DNA of 64,000 nt from contig NZ_CP136422.1 in assembly GCF_034355335.1 (NCBI RefSeq), positions 2,235,001 to 2,299,000 on the forward strand. Direction: 5' to 3'. Position numbers and translations under genes: made by a program. Below the pieces are notes generated by a model. That model was not told the DNA's origin. It searched no databases and saw nothing but the letters and a program-made list of their open reading frames with translations. This document shows, piece after piece, positions 28,367-37,016 of the stretch (position 1 is its first letter; each line of letters starts with the position of its first letter). Source of the stretch: Blautia coccoides. GTDB taxonomy: Bacteria; Bacillota; Clostridia; Lachnospirales; Lachnospiraceae.

Positions 28367-29629
28367 CTATACCTCCTTTTTACCGGTGACTACCTCGTAG
28401 ATGAGGGATTTTTTGTATTCGGTGAGTTTGGTGATGAGGGATTGCTTGCAGGTAATTACTCTTTCAATACTCTTTATTTTTTTGTGCAACCATTTAACTA
28501 TCTTTCGTTGTTCATCAATTGAAGGAAATAAGAATGGTATTTTATTGATGATACTAGAATTCAAATTTGCCATGGTTGTTCCAACGGAATTCAATGTAAG
28601 ATACTGTCGAATATATGTAGTCTGTAAATAGAAAATAGCATATTGTGGATTAATTAAATGATTACACCGCAATTTTATACATCCAGTGCCACAAAAGCAA
28701 CTTCCTATATCGTGCTCATAACACGCGCATCTTCCCATTTCACCTCTTCGCGCAAAAACAATGTCACTAGGATAAAGCATATGTTGTGATAATTCATTTG
28801 CTTTTTTTTCTGTGATTGAGCATTGTCTGTTGGGCACGATTATACCGTCTATTATATTGGCAGGATTAATAACATAAATCCCATTGTCGACGTAGTCCTC
28901 AGCATGTAGTTGACTCCCAAAAGGTCCGGTTTGAATTAACATAAGACCGTTTCCAAATGATGCTGTAATCCATCCTTCTGGCACTTTCCCAATCCACTCG
29001 ACCCCACTATCCTTCATCGGAACATCTAGATTTAACCCTTTTGTAACTGCCTCTGTAATAACCGATAATTTGTATTCTTTCAGCTTTTCAATCACAGCCT
29101 GTTCACGGGCTATGATGGCATCAATTTTTGAACATTTAGCGTCGAGGTAAATGGAGATATTTTCTTGTTCCTCTAATGTCCAGTCAATCCAACCGATCTG
29201 CTCAATATATCTTCGGTTCATATGAGGTATTGTTGTTCCATTGACTAATTGATACATAAAGCTTTCGAAGCCCTTATAGTACCAATATAGAAAAGAGGGA
29301 TAAGAAGCTTTTGCCCTCAGCCTAACAATTGTTGACGATATTTTGCCATCTTTATGTGTTCCACATAAACCTGCCCTCGCTCCGTCCCATAGTACTAATA
29401 AATCATCATATCTGCAAGATGGTATATCTTCATCCATTGTAAAAGTGGTATAATTTTCATTTGTATCTAAATCAGAGGCACCAATATATGGATATCCTAT
29501 TTGATCAGTATTTGTTGATTTTGGAATTTTTCCTTTGACATATTCAAACAAATACTTATTACGCAGTAATGAGTGATTTGCTGGTATCTCCCCAATCCAC
29601 TCCACGCCACTATCTTTCATTTCCCTCAT
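28367..29629 (-). CDS. hsdS: Type I restriction-modification specificity subunit
   Basis: The 420-aa specificity subunit that recognises the two halves of a bipartite DNA target. Two target-recognition domains are seen (residues ~5-155 and ~210-355), each introduced by the repeated motif MKDSGVEWIG(E/K)(I/V)P, and two long helical conserved regions (EQENISIYLDAKCSKIDAIIAREQ and EQRKIVKWLHKKIKSIERVI) that set the spacing between half-sites. It overlaps the hsdM stop (ATGA). No second hsdS or inverted partial copy is present, so recombination-driven specificity switching is not supported. The target sequence cannot be read from the protein alone. Confidence 0.93.
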   Translation of the reverse strand: MREMKDSGVEWIGEIPANHSLLRNKYLFEYVKGKIPKSTNTDQIGYPYIGASDLDTNENYTTFTMDEDIPSCRYDDLLVLWDGARAGLCGTHKDGKISSTIVRLRAKASYPSFLYWYYKGFESFMYQLVNGTTIPHMNRRYIEQIGWIDWTLEEQENISIYLDAKCSKIDAIIAREQAVIEKLKEYKLSVITEAVTKGLNLDVPMKDSGVEWIGKVPEGWITASFGNGLMLIQTGPFGSQLHAEDYVDNGIYVINPANIIDGIIVPNRQCSITEKKANELSQHMLYPSDIVFARRGEMGRCACYEHDIGSCFCGTGCIKLRCNHLINPQYAIFYLQTTYIRQYLTLNSVGTTMANLNSSIINKIPFLFPSIDEQRKIVKWLHKKIKSIERVITCKQSLITKLTEYKKSLIYEVVTGKKEV

Positions 29630-31356
29630 AAATCAAACACCTCCGCCAAGACCCCTTCAAGCTCCGCTTCAATGTCAAGTATCTCGGCCATGATTTCCTC
29701 AGAAGGTCTTGGCGCCACATATTTATAAAAATGACGTGTAAACAGAATTTCATATCCTACCTTGGACTTATTTTTATCAATCCATGCATCCGGTGCAAAA
29801 GGCAGCACCTCGCGTTTGAAGTATTCCGTAATATCTTCTTTTAGCGGCACATTTTCCGTATCACGTAAAGAAATATCCGGCTGCTTTTTTCCCTTTTTTA
29901 ACACCAGTTCGCCCTTCTCATCGCGCAATGGGCGCTCTACCGTAATTTTTGTATAACCAAAGTCCTCATTATCATATATTTTGCTGATGTCATTTGTTTT
30001 GAAATCGCCATAAATCCGCGTAATCTCCTCAATCGCAGACTGAGGAATATCATTGCGTTTATTACCCAAAGCCTTACGGCGTTTTTCAAACAGACCGTTG
30101 GCATTAATCAGTTGAACCTTACCCTCGCGCCTGGTTCCTGCTTTTTTGTTAGAAAGAACCCAGATATAGGTAGCAATACCAGTGTTATAGAAAATATCAT
30201 TTGGCAAAGCCACAATTGCCTCCAGCAAATCATTTTCTAAAATATATTTCCGAATATCTGACGGCCCGCTTCCCGCATCGCCTGTAAACAGCGGAGAACC
30301 GTTATGAATAATGGCAATACGGCTGCCGCCGTCTTTGGGATCTTTCATTTTAGAGATAGCCGTCAGCAGGAACAGCATTTGTCCATCGCTTGCCGCAGGT
30401 AAACCCGCGCCAAACCGTCCTGCAAATCCCAGCTTTGCCTCTGCCTCCACCTTCGCTTTTTCATTTTTCCACTCACGGCCAAAAGGTGGATTAGATAAAA
30501 TATAATCAAAGGTTTGTCCTTCAAACTGATCATCGGTCAATGTATTGCCATCTTTGATAAATTCAGCATTATTGCCTTTAATAAGCATATCCGCTTTGCA
30601 GATCGCAAACGTCTGGTCATTGATTTCCTGCCCGAATGCCATAAGTTCTGTCGTGGCATTCATCCGATGCAGGTATTCTTCTGCAACAGAAAGCATCCCC
30701 CCTGTTCCACAGGCTGGATCATAGATCGTTTTTGCCACATTATTGCCGGAGAGGACATCGTTATCATCGTAGAACAAAATGTTGACCATAAGTTCGATCA
30801 CTTCACGAGGTGTATAATGCTGCCCGGCATCTTCGTTATGCGCCTCAGAAAACCGACGGATGATTTCTTCAAAAATATATCCCATCTCTAAATTAGAGAT
30901 TACGCTTGGATGGAGATTTGCCTTGGGCGATGTAAATTCCTTGATTACAATATAGAGAATGCCCTTATTTGCCATCGTGGTGATATGGCCGTCAAATTTA
31001 AATTTTTCAATAATATCCTGTACATTTTCAGAAAAACCGTTCAGGTAATCACGAAAATTAGCCTCGATATTATCGGGATCATCTAATAACTTATCAAAAT
31101 CATATTTGCTTGAATTATAAAAATCGTGTCCGGAAGCTTTGCGCAATAATACATCACGCATAGGAAGAGATTTTACACTTTCATATTTTTCAAGTACCGC
31201 TGCCTTTGTATCAGCAATGATGCAGTCAAAACGGCGTATTACTGTCATCGGCAAGATGACTTCTCCATATTCGTGCGGTTTATATACACCAGTCAATTTA
31301 TCTGCAATCGCCCATATAAGGGCAGCTTTTTCACTTACATTACTACTTAAGCTCAT
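29626..31356 (-). CDS. hsdM: Type I restriction-modification DNA methyltransferase subunit
   Basis: The 576-aa N6-adenine methyltransferase subunit that protects host DNA and forms the core of the restriction complex. The N-terminal helical domain (KAALIWAIADKLTGVYKPHEYGEVILPM) is followed by the SAM-binding motif YDPACGTGGML near residue 215 and the catalytic NPPFG near 290. The start at 31356 has CGGAG upstream. A weak minus-strand promoter is possible near 31395-31425, as the region is AT-rich. hsdM is first in the hsd operon. It appears intact. Confidence 0.94.
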   Translation of the reverse strand: MSLSSNVSEKAALIWAIADKLTGVYKPHEYGEVILPMTVIRRFDCIIADTKAAVLEKYESVKSLPMRDVLLRKASGHDFYNSSKYDFDKLLDDPDNIEANFRDYLNGFSENVQDIIEKFKFDGHITTMANKGILYIVIKEFTSPKANLHPSVISNLEMGYIFEEIIRRFSEAHNEDAGQHYTPREVIELMVNILFYDDNDVLSGNNVAKTIYDPACGTGGMLSVAEEYLHRMNATTELMAFGQEINDQTFAICKADMLIKGNNAEFIKDGNTLTDDQFEGQTFDYILSNPPFGREWKNEKAKVEAEAKLGFAGRFGAGLPAASDGQMLFLLTAISKMKDPKDGGSRIAIIHNGSPLFTGDAGSGPSDIRKYILENDLLEAIVALPNDIFYNTGIATYIWVLSNKKAGTRREGKVQLINANGLFEKRRKALGNKRNDIPQSAIEEITRIYGDFKTNDISKIYDNEDFGYTKITVERPLRDEKGELVLKKGKKQPDISLRDTENVPLKEDITEYFKREVLPFAPDAWIDKNKSKVGYEILFTRHFYKYVAPRPSEEIMAEILDIEAELEGVLAEVFDL

Positions 31357-31686
31357 GTCCAGAATCTCCGTTTTATTCTTATTTTTCTGTATTGTATAAT
31401 ACTAAATTACATATTCTTCCCAAATACCTGAAAACTCCGAAGTATTCTTATTTATTAACCACTTCTCTATTAAAAAACAAGCCACAAACTATTACCTTTT
31501 AATTTCCACGAATCTGAGAGGATTAGAATTCTTAAATTTAAGCATTTCTCGCATTATTAATATACCATAATAAGTACTCATTTCCAACGGCTTTATCTTT
31601 TTAGCAAAAATAATAGCATATGTAACGAAATCTACCACCAGGTGTAATCTAATGATGTCGAATTTTGTCGTCACAATCTCCGCCAT

Positions 31687-31875
31687 AGCTGCGCGACTCT
31701 GCTTTTTGCCAACGGCGTGAGTCTAAAACAGATACAGGAGTGGCTGGGCCACAGTGATATCTCAACTACATCAAATATCTATACGCACTTGGATTTCAAC
31801 AGTAAAGTATCGTCAGCAGAAGCCATACTGCCGATATTTCCAGTACAGCCAGGCTACGTGCAGAAAAAAGGCTAA
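31687..31875 (+). pseudogene. Displaced C-terminal end of the broken integrase
   Basis: The frame [17 protein letters not shown] continues exactly where the chimeric gene at 23552-25126 breaks off, and runs through [19 protein letters not shown] (catalytic His and Tyr) to a stop at 31873. It matches the last part of the ICE integrase at 56155-57672 residue for residue in most positions. It has no start codon or ribosome site of its own. It is followed by a terminator and then a tRNA-Leu 3' half, the same order as at the right end of the ICE. Confidence 0.92.
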
Positions 31876-31890
31876 GGATAAAAAAAGAAA

Positions 31891-31920
31891 AAACTCTTTG
31901 AATTCTCATCCAAAGAGTTT
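31891..31920 (-). terminator. tRNA-Leu terminator (shared with integrase remnant)
   Basis: AAACTCTTTG (31891-31900) pairs with CAAAGAGTTT (31911-31920). On the minus strand the hairpin is followed by an almost continuous T-run (complement of 31876-31890), so it would end transcription of the minus-strand tRNA-Leu that lies just to the right. Its tRNA is now split by the ICE. Confidence 0.75.
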
Positions 31921-31928
31921 TCCTATGC

Positions 31929-31979
31929 TGCCGCTGGCCGGACTCGAACCGGCACGGTGTTACCCGCTTGATTTTGAGT
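31929..31979 (-). pseudogene. 3' half of split tRNA-Leu(CAA), attL
   Basis: Read on the minus strand this is the anticodon loop and 3' half of tRNA-Leu: CTCAAAA loop, TCAAG, long variable arm, T-arm GCCGG-TTCGAGT-CCGGC and acceptor CAGCGGC plus discriminator A. CCA is not encoded. Its missing 5' half is at 57964-58004, 26 kb away: acceptor (GCCGCTG/CAGCGGC) and anticodon stem (CTTGA/TCAAG) pair perfectly when the two are joined. The first ten bases shared with the other half, GATTTTGAGT (31970-31979, plus strand), are the attachment core. It cannot be functional by itself. Confidence 0.88.
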
Positions 31980-32143
31980 TTTTCAAGCCATTCAGAAGTA
32001 TTTGGAACGTACTGGTATTGAATGGAACTTACAACCTGCCAAAAACCGCATAAATTCAAGCCCTTTGCCACTTTGCAGCCGATATTTCTGCATGAATAAA
32101 GAATAAACGAAAATCAGCGGTTTGGCAAGCAAAATTTCCCGTT

Positions 32144-32172
32144 GGAGGGATATAGGAGGGATGTGGAGGGAT
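32144..32172 (+). repeat. Three GGAGGGAT repeats, candidate integrase arm sites (left end)
   Basis: GGAGGGAT occurs at 32144, 32155 and 32165, one helical turn apart, in the non-coding 285 bp between attL and the first gene. Matching copies lie near the right end (GGAGGGAT at 57859, AGAGGGAT at 57872). Tn916-type integrases bind short repeats near both ends through an N-terminal arm-binding domain, so these are candidates for that role. The rest of 31980-32264 shows nothing else that I recognise. Confidence 0.5.
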
Positions 32173-32264
32173 TTCCATTATCCTCTCTCAACAAGATACT
32201 ATAAATTATTTATAAAGCAGTCAGCACCTATCACTGACAAATGATAATAAGGAGCTGACAAAAA

Positions 32265-32507
32265 ATGAGAAATAAACAATACTATCAAGAACGCTTTAAG
32301 GACTACCCGGACATAGTGAATTTGGAGCAATTTAGAGAAATGCTAGGTGGTATCGGTGACAGTACGGCAAGAAAGCTCATGCGTGAAAAGAAAGTGAAGC
32401 ATTTTTGTATTCGCCATACTTATATGATACCTAAAGCACACGTTATTGAATATGTACTTAGTGAACACTATGCGGAATATAAATATTCTTTAAAGGTTCA
32501 GATATAA
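32265..32507 (+). CDS. Excisionase-like winged-helix DNA-binding protein
   Basis: An 80-aa protein with a single MerR/Xis-type helix-turn-helix: YPDIVNLEQFREMLGGIGDSTARKLMREKKVKHFCIRHTYMIPKAHVIEYVL. It is clearly related to the Xis at 55841 at the other end of the element (YPDVVSVEQMSEMLG...IPKLNILHYMDI), so the two are paralogues. Its ribosome site is AAGGAG about 11 nt before the ATG. It may be a directionality factor acting at the left end, or a regulator of the next gene. A small hairpin with T-run follows at about 32513-32542. Confidence 0.75.
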   Translation: MRNKQYYQERFKDYPDIVNLEQFREMLGGIGDSTARKLMREKKVKHFCIRHTYMIPKAHVIEYVLSEHYAEYKYSLKVQI

Positions 32508-32573
32508 ATTACAGGACGTTCAGAAATGAGCGTCCTTTTTCATACCTAAAAAGCGAAAGGAGGATTTATTTTT

Positions 32574-35500
32574 ATGAAAAAGATTATGAACCGTCTGCTT
32601 GCAGGCGTACTAAGTCTGGCTGCGGTTTTCACAACCTTACCTGTTTCACAGGTACAGGCTGCGGAGAAACAATACTGGACAGACGCACAGGAAAAGGCAG
32701 GCTATGTAGAAAAGGTTATGAATGATGGCAGTATCGGTTCTACGTTCCATGAGGGCATTATGCAGGTGGAGGGAGAAACCGCCTACTGTATCGACATCAA
32801 CACAGATTTTCAGTCCGGCTACAAGACACGCTCGGACGCAAGTTCCCGTATGAGTGTCGACCAGATTGCTGACGTTGCTCTCTCACTGGAATACGTCAAA
32901 CAGTATGCAGCCAGCCACAAAGAGCTGAATTACAAACAGACTTATTTACTGGAACAGTGCGTTGTCTGGCAGCGTTTAAGCGTGCATTTAGGATGGAGCT
33001 GTGACAATGTACGAGCTGCCTATGACGAGGTATCTAAAGCAGTACAGGACGAGGTATACGCTGGCGCAAAGGCATTTGTAAAAGCCAACAAAGGACGCTA
33101 CGACTGCGGCGGCTATATCTATTCCGGCGACGGACAGGAATTAGGACAGTTCTGGGCGAAGCTGGATGTGGGAAATGCGGCACTTCAAAAGGTGTCCTCC
33201 AATCCCACCATTACCAACGGAAACAACAGCTATTCCCTTGCTGGTGCGACGTATGGTGTCTTTGCTGATAAAGGCTGCAAGGAACAGCTTGCCACCCTTA
33301 CGACAGATAAAGACGGGAACACCGAAGCGGTAGAGGTAAAGGCTGGTAAAATCTATATCAAGGAGTTATCCGTTCCGGCGGCAGGTTTCCAGTTGGACAA
33401 GACGGTATATCCGTTGACTGTCAAAGCTGGTGAAACATCCACATTGAAAGTCAGCGATACACCCAAAGCTACAACCACATTGATTGAGCTTTTTAAGATA
33501 GACATGGAAACATCAAAGGGAGTGGCACAAGGGGCAGCTTCTTTGGAGGGTGCAGAGTTCGTTTGGAATTATTATGACGGGTACTACAACAAAGACAACC
33601 TGCCAGCAAAGCCGACCCGTTCATGGACAACAAAGACCGTGGCTGAAAAAGGCAGCGACGGAACTATCCATTACATCACAAAGCTGACAGACCGCTACAA
33701 AGTATCCGGCGACAGCTTCTACTTACAGGATGGCGTGCCATGCCTGCCACTTGGAACACTGACCGTATCCGAAAGCAAGAGTCCAGCAGGTTACTTGTTG
33801 GAGGGTGCATATATGCAGGCAAACGGCAGCGAGGAACAAATCAAAGGAATGTATCTGGCACAGATTACCGAGGATGGGGAGCTGGCGGTGCTTACAGGCA
33901 GCAACCAGTATTCCGTGTCTGATAAGGTTATCCGTGGCGGCGTGAAAATCCAAAAGCGTGACCTTGAAACACAGGACACGAAGCCACAGGGCGGCGCAAC
34001 TTTAAAAGATACGGAGTTCACCATTACCAGCCTAAATGAGAACGCTGTGCTGGTGGATGGAAAGCTCTATAACAAAGGCGAGGTTGTGAAAACCATCCTT
34101 ACAGGCATTGACGGTATCGCTTCTACGGCTGTGGATACGCTGCCATTTGGAACATACCGTATTGATGAAAAAAAGAGTCCGGCAGGCTACTTGGCGACGG
34201 GTGCGGTTTCCCGTGAATTTACCATTAAGGAAAATGGCAAAATTGTGGACTTGACTGGTGCGGAACAATCCATCTACAACCAGATCAAGCGTGGTGACAT
34301 TGAGGGCGTGAAAATCGGTGACGGAACACACAAGCGCCTTGCTGACGTTCCGTTCCGCATTACCAGCAAGACCACAGGTGAGAGCCACGTTGTCGTGACT
34401 GATAAAAACGGACAGTTCTCTACCGCTTCTGACTGGGTATCCCATAAGCAGAATACCAACAGGGGCAAGACCAGCGAGGACGGTATCTGGTTCGGTACGT
34501 CTGAACCGGACGACTCCAAAGGTGCGCTGCTGTACGATACCTACAAGATTGAGGAATTGCGCTGCGACAGTAATAAGGGGTTTAAGCTCATTCCGGCTTT
34601 TGAGATTGTGGTTTCCAGAGATAAGGTAGTCATTGACTTGGGAACGCTCACTGACGACTACGAAAAAGAAATCTCTATCCATACCACCGCTGCGGATAAA
34701 GCCACGGGTGAGAAATCAATCATTGCCGGAAAAGAGGTCACGATTGTGGACACGGTCACGCTGGACGGTCTGAAAAAGGGCACAAAGTACCAGCTCAAAG
34801 GCTGGCAGATGATAAAGGATGAAAATGCCGAGCTTATTATTGATGACAAGCGTGTTGAGAGTGAATACACATTCACCGCTGACAGTGAGGAAATGAAAGT
34901 CAAGGTAGAATATACGTTCAATGCTTCTGCCCTTGGGGGTAAAGACTTGGTTACTTTTGAAGAACTATACGACTTATCCGACAAGAATGAGCCTGTCAAA
35001 GTGGCTGAACACAAAGACATTGAGGACGACGGGCAGACGGTATCCATCAAAGACCGTGTAATTAAAATCCATACCACAGCTGCGGACAAAGCCACGGGCG
35101 AGAAAGTAATCGTTGCTGGCAAAGAGGTCACAATCGTGGATACGGTCACTATAGATGGTCTGGAAGTAGGTACAAGATACCAGCTCAAAGGCTGGCAGAT
35201 GGTAAAAGATGAAAACACCGAGCTTCTCATGGATGGCAGGCGTGTGGAGAGTGATCACACATTTACTGCCAATAAGGAGGAAATGAAAGTGGAGGTCACC
35301 TTTACATTCAACGCTTCTGCCCTTGGCGGCAAGAACTTGGTGACGTTTGAGGAACTCTACGACGTAACCAATCCCGACGAGCCTGTAAAGGTCACGGAAC
35401 ATAAAGACATAGAGGACGAGGGGCAGACGGTTCTTATCACCGAGCGCATAATCAAAATCCATACCACTGCCGCCAGCAAAGACGGTGAAAAAGCCATAGA

Positions 35501-36032
35501 AGCTGGCAAAGAGGTCACAATCGTGGATACGGTCACGCTGGACGGTCTGGAAGTGGGTACAAAGTACCAGCTCAAAGGCTGGCAGATGGTAAAGGATGAA
35601 AATGCCGAGCTTCTCATTGACGGGAAACGTGTGGAGAATGACTACACATTCACCGCTGCCGACACCAAAATGGAGGTGGAGATTGTCTTTACATTTGACG
35701 CTTCAAAGTTGGGCGGCAAGCAGCTTGTGACCTTTGAGGAACTCTACGACATCACCAACCCTGACGAGCCTGTAAAAGTCACAGAACATAAGGACATCAC
35801 GGACAAGGAGCAGACAATCACAATCAAGGAAGTGCCGGAAACGCCTGCGCCCGAAGAACCAAAGAAACCGGAAACACCAGACACGCCGAGCCATAAGGTG
35901 ACGGACTCCCCCAAAACGGGTGATAACACCAATGTGGCTGTCTTTGCTGTCCTGCTTGGACTCTCTGCGGCTGGTCTTGCTTTTGCAGCCTATAAGAAAC
36001 GCCGTTCCATGAAGCATGACAGTGATAAATAG
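32574..36032 (+). CDS. Thioester-domain, VaFE-repeat surface protein with sortase-type anchor
   Basis: An 1152-aa cell-surface adhesin-like protein. A signal peptide (residues 1-29, ending VQA) precedes a thioester domain with Cys72 (AYCIDI) and Gln128 (LLEQCVVWQR), which can form a covalent bond to host or cell surfaces. Cna-B/SpaA-like domains follow, with KSPAGYL motifs, then three near-identical ~130-residue VaFE-type repeats starting near bases 34677, 35067 and 35457, each with IHTTA, YQLKGWQM and LVTFEELYD; such repeats carry stabilising Thr-Gln ester bonds. The C-terminus is Pro/Glu-rich, then SPKTGDN, a hydrophobic helix and KKRRS, a class of LPXTG-like sorting signal. In a conjugative element it may bring donor and recipient cells together (inference). 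Confidence 0.9.
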   Translation: MKKIMNRLLAGVLSLAAVFTTLPVSQVQAAEKQYWTDAQEKAGYVEKVMNDGSIGSTFHEGIMQVEGETAYCIDINTDFQSGYKTRSDASSRMSVDQIADVALSLEYVKQYAASHKELNYKQTYLLEQCVVWQRLSVHLGWSCDNVRAAYDEVSKAVQDEVYAGAKAFVKANKGRYDCGGYIYSGDGQELGQFWAKLDVGNAALQKVSSNPTITNGNNSYSLAGATYGVFADKGCKEQLATLTTDKDGNTEAVEVKAGKIYIKELSVPAAGFQLDKTVYPLTVKAGETSTLKVSDTPKATTTLIELFKIDMETSKGVAQGAASLEGAEFVWNYYDGYYNKDNLPAKPTRSWTTKTVAEKGSDGTIHYITKLTDRYKVSGDSFYLQDGVPCLPLGTLTVSESKSPAGYLLEGAYMQANGSEEQIKGMYLAQITEDGELAVLTGSNQYSVSDKVIRGGVKIQKRDLETQDTKPQGGATLKDTEFTITSLNENAVLVDGKLYNKGEVVKTILTGIDGIASTAVDTLPFGTYRIDEKKSPAGYLATGAVSREFTIKENGKIVDLTGAEQSIYNQIKRGDIEGVKIGDGTHKRLADVPFRITSKTTGESHVVVTDKNGQFSTASDWVSHKQNTNRGKTSEDGIWFGTSEPDDSKGALLYDTYKIEELRCDSNKGFKLIPAFEIVVSRDKVVIDLGTLTDDYEKEISIHTTAADKATGEKSIIAGKEVTIVDTVTLDGLKKGTKYQLKGWQMIKDENAELIIDDKRVESEYTFTADSEEMKVKVEYTFNASALGGKDLVTFEELYDLSDKNEPVKVAEHKDIEDDGQTVSIKDRVIKIHTTAADKATGEKVIVAGKEVTIVDTVTIDGLEVGTRYQLKGWQMVKDENTELLMDGRRVESDHTFTANKEEMKVEVTFTFNASALGGKNLVTFEELYDVTNPDEPVKVTEHKDIEDEGQTVLITERIIKIHTTAASKDGEKAIEAGKEVTIVDTVTLDGLEVGTKYQLKGWQMVKDENAELLIDGKRVENDYTFTAADTKMEVEIVFTFDASKLGGKQLVTFEELYDITNPDEPVKVTEHKDITDKEQTITIKEVPETPAPEEPKKPETPDTPSHKVTDSPKTGDNTNVAVFAVLLGLSAAGLAFAAYKKRRSMKHDSDK

Positions 36033-36246
36033 AGTGTGAGGTGACTGCCTATGAAGCTGCATACACGCTCACCGCCTGCCGGGATGGTTCAAACTGCTGG
36101 ATAAAACCTTTACACTGTTTCTTTTCTGTCAATCGTCTTTTTGATTGATAGAAAAAAAACAGTCCACTAGGGGGTATGGGGGATTGTAGCTCCCCCATGC
36201 TCTTCCCTTAAAGCTACGCACATAGAAAGAAAAGAGGTAAACACAT
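36033..36246 (+). other. Non-coding gap with hairpins before the transfer genes
   Basis: The 214-bp gap holds a long A/T-rich imperfect hairpin at about 36114-36164 that ends in an A-run/T-run pair, a likely terminator of the surface-protein gene, and a G/C hairpin ATGGGGG (36176-36182) with CCCCCAT (36192-36198). A GAAAAGAGG ribosome site precedes the DUF961 gene. No protein-coding gene is supported. Confidence 0.5.
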
Positions 36247-36561
36247 ATGGAATTAAAACACGTAATCCCTAACATGGAAAAAACATTCGGAAACTTAGAA
36301 TATGCCGGAGAGGGCAAGACCGAGCAGCGTCGGGTAAACGGGCGCATGACGGTCATTTCCCGAAGTTTCAATCTGTATTCTGACGTACAGAGAGCCGATG
36401 ACATTATTGTTATCCTGCCTGCTTCTGCCGGAGAGAAAAATTTTGAGGTGGAGGAAAAGGTAAAACTTATCAACCCGAAAATCACGGCTGACGGTTACAA
36501 AATCGGCACCCGTGGATTTACCAACTATATCCTGTCCGCTGACGACATGGTGAAAGCATAA
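36247..36561 (+). CDS. DUF961 protein (Tn916 Orf23-like)
   Basis: A 104-aa cytoplasmic protein of the DUF961/YdcP family, encoded at the start of the transfer region of Tn916, ICEBs1 and relatives. Identifying segments are MELKHVIPNMEKTFGNLEYAG and YKIGTRGFTNYILSADDMV. Members are implicated in ICE DNA processing or replication but the biochemical role is not settled. It is followed after 15 bp by a second DUF961 gene and the two share the C-terminal ADDMV/ADDIV motif, suggesting an old duplication. Confidence 0.9.
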   Translation: MELKHVIPNMEKTFGNLEYAGEGKTEQRRVNGRMTVISRSFNLYSDVQRADDIIVILPASAGEKNFEVEEKVKLINPKITADGYKIGTRGFTNYILSADDMVKA

Positions 36562-36576
36562 GGAGGTCAAGAGATT

Positions 36577-36969
36577 ATGAGATTAGCAAACGGAATTATC
36601 ATAGATAAAGAAAAGACATTTGGTGTGCTGAAATTCTCTGCCCTTAGACGTGAGGTACACATCCAGAATGAAGATGGAACAGCGTCCGAGGAAATAAAGG
36701 AGCGCACGTATGATTTGAAGTCCAGAGGACAGGGGCGCATGATACAGGTGAGTATCCCGGCTTCTGTGCCTTTAAAAGAATTTGACTACAACGCCGAGGT
36801 GGAGATCATCAACCCTGTGGCAGATACGGTAGCGACCGCTACATTTCAAGGGGCAGATGTTGACTGGTACATCAAAGCTGACGACATTGTATTAAAGAAT
36901 AAAGGCGGTCAGCCTATTGGACATCCACAGAACCAGCAGCCGAAAAAAGACAATCCCGACGGAAAATAA
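36577..36969 (+). CDS. DUF961 protein (Tn916 Orf22-like)
   Basis: A 130-aa second DUF961 protein (MRLANGIIIDKEKTFGVLKFSALRRE...VDWYIKADDIVLKN) with a short hydrophilic tail rich in Gln, Pro and Lys. The ribosome site AAGGAGG lies 10 nt before the ATG, in the end of the first DUF961 gene's trailer. It is co-transcribed with its neighbour and the Mom-like gene downstream. Confidence 0.9.
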   Translation: MRLANGIIIDKEKTFGVLKFSALRREVHIQNEDGTASEEIKERTYDLKSRGQGRMIQVSIPASVPLKEFDYNAEVEIINPVADTVATATFQGADVDWYIKADDIVLKNKGGQPIGHPQNQQPKKDNPDGK

Positions 36970-37016
36970 GCCTGTTAGTGGGATTTTGACAGAGGACAGA
37001 AAGGAGAATCAGATTT

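Larger units (their letters stand above)
25127..31683. mobile_element. Type I restriction-modification island inserted in an integrase gene
   Basis: This 6.56-kb segment separates two parts of one integrase frame: ...FHDLRH (ends 25126) and [10 protein letters not shown]... (from 31687), which join without loss of a codon. It holds hsdR, hsdS and hsdM on the minus strand plus about 165 bp and 330 bp of non-coding ends. The ends show faint inverted similarity: ACATCAT, about 25 bp, then GTTACA(G)TATG occurs from the left end inwards and, reverse-complemented, from the right end inwards. No transposase or recombinase is inside, so the way it moved is unknown. A CA duplication may flank it. Confidence 0.7.

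Noticed and set aside
28367..29629. Phase-variable hsdS switching
   Set aside because: Only one hsdS is present, with no inverted partial copy and no adjacent invertase.
31492..31686. 64-codon minus-strand frame at the right end of the RM island
   Set aside because: Its ATG is the integrase His codon at the junction, there is no ribosome site, and the content is not protein-like. It may only reflect the island's terminal sequence.
34032..35462. Long minus-strand frames within the surface protein gene
   Set aside because: They mirror the repetitive VaFE coding sequence on the other strand and repeat with the same period.
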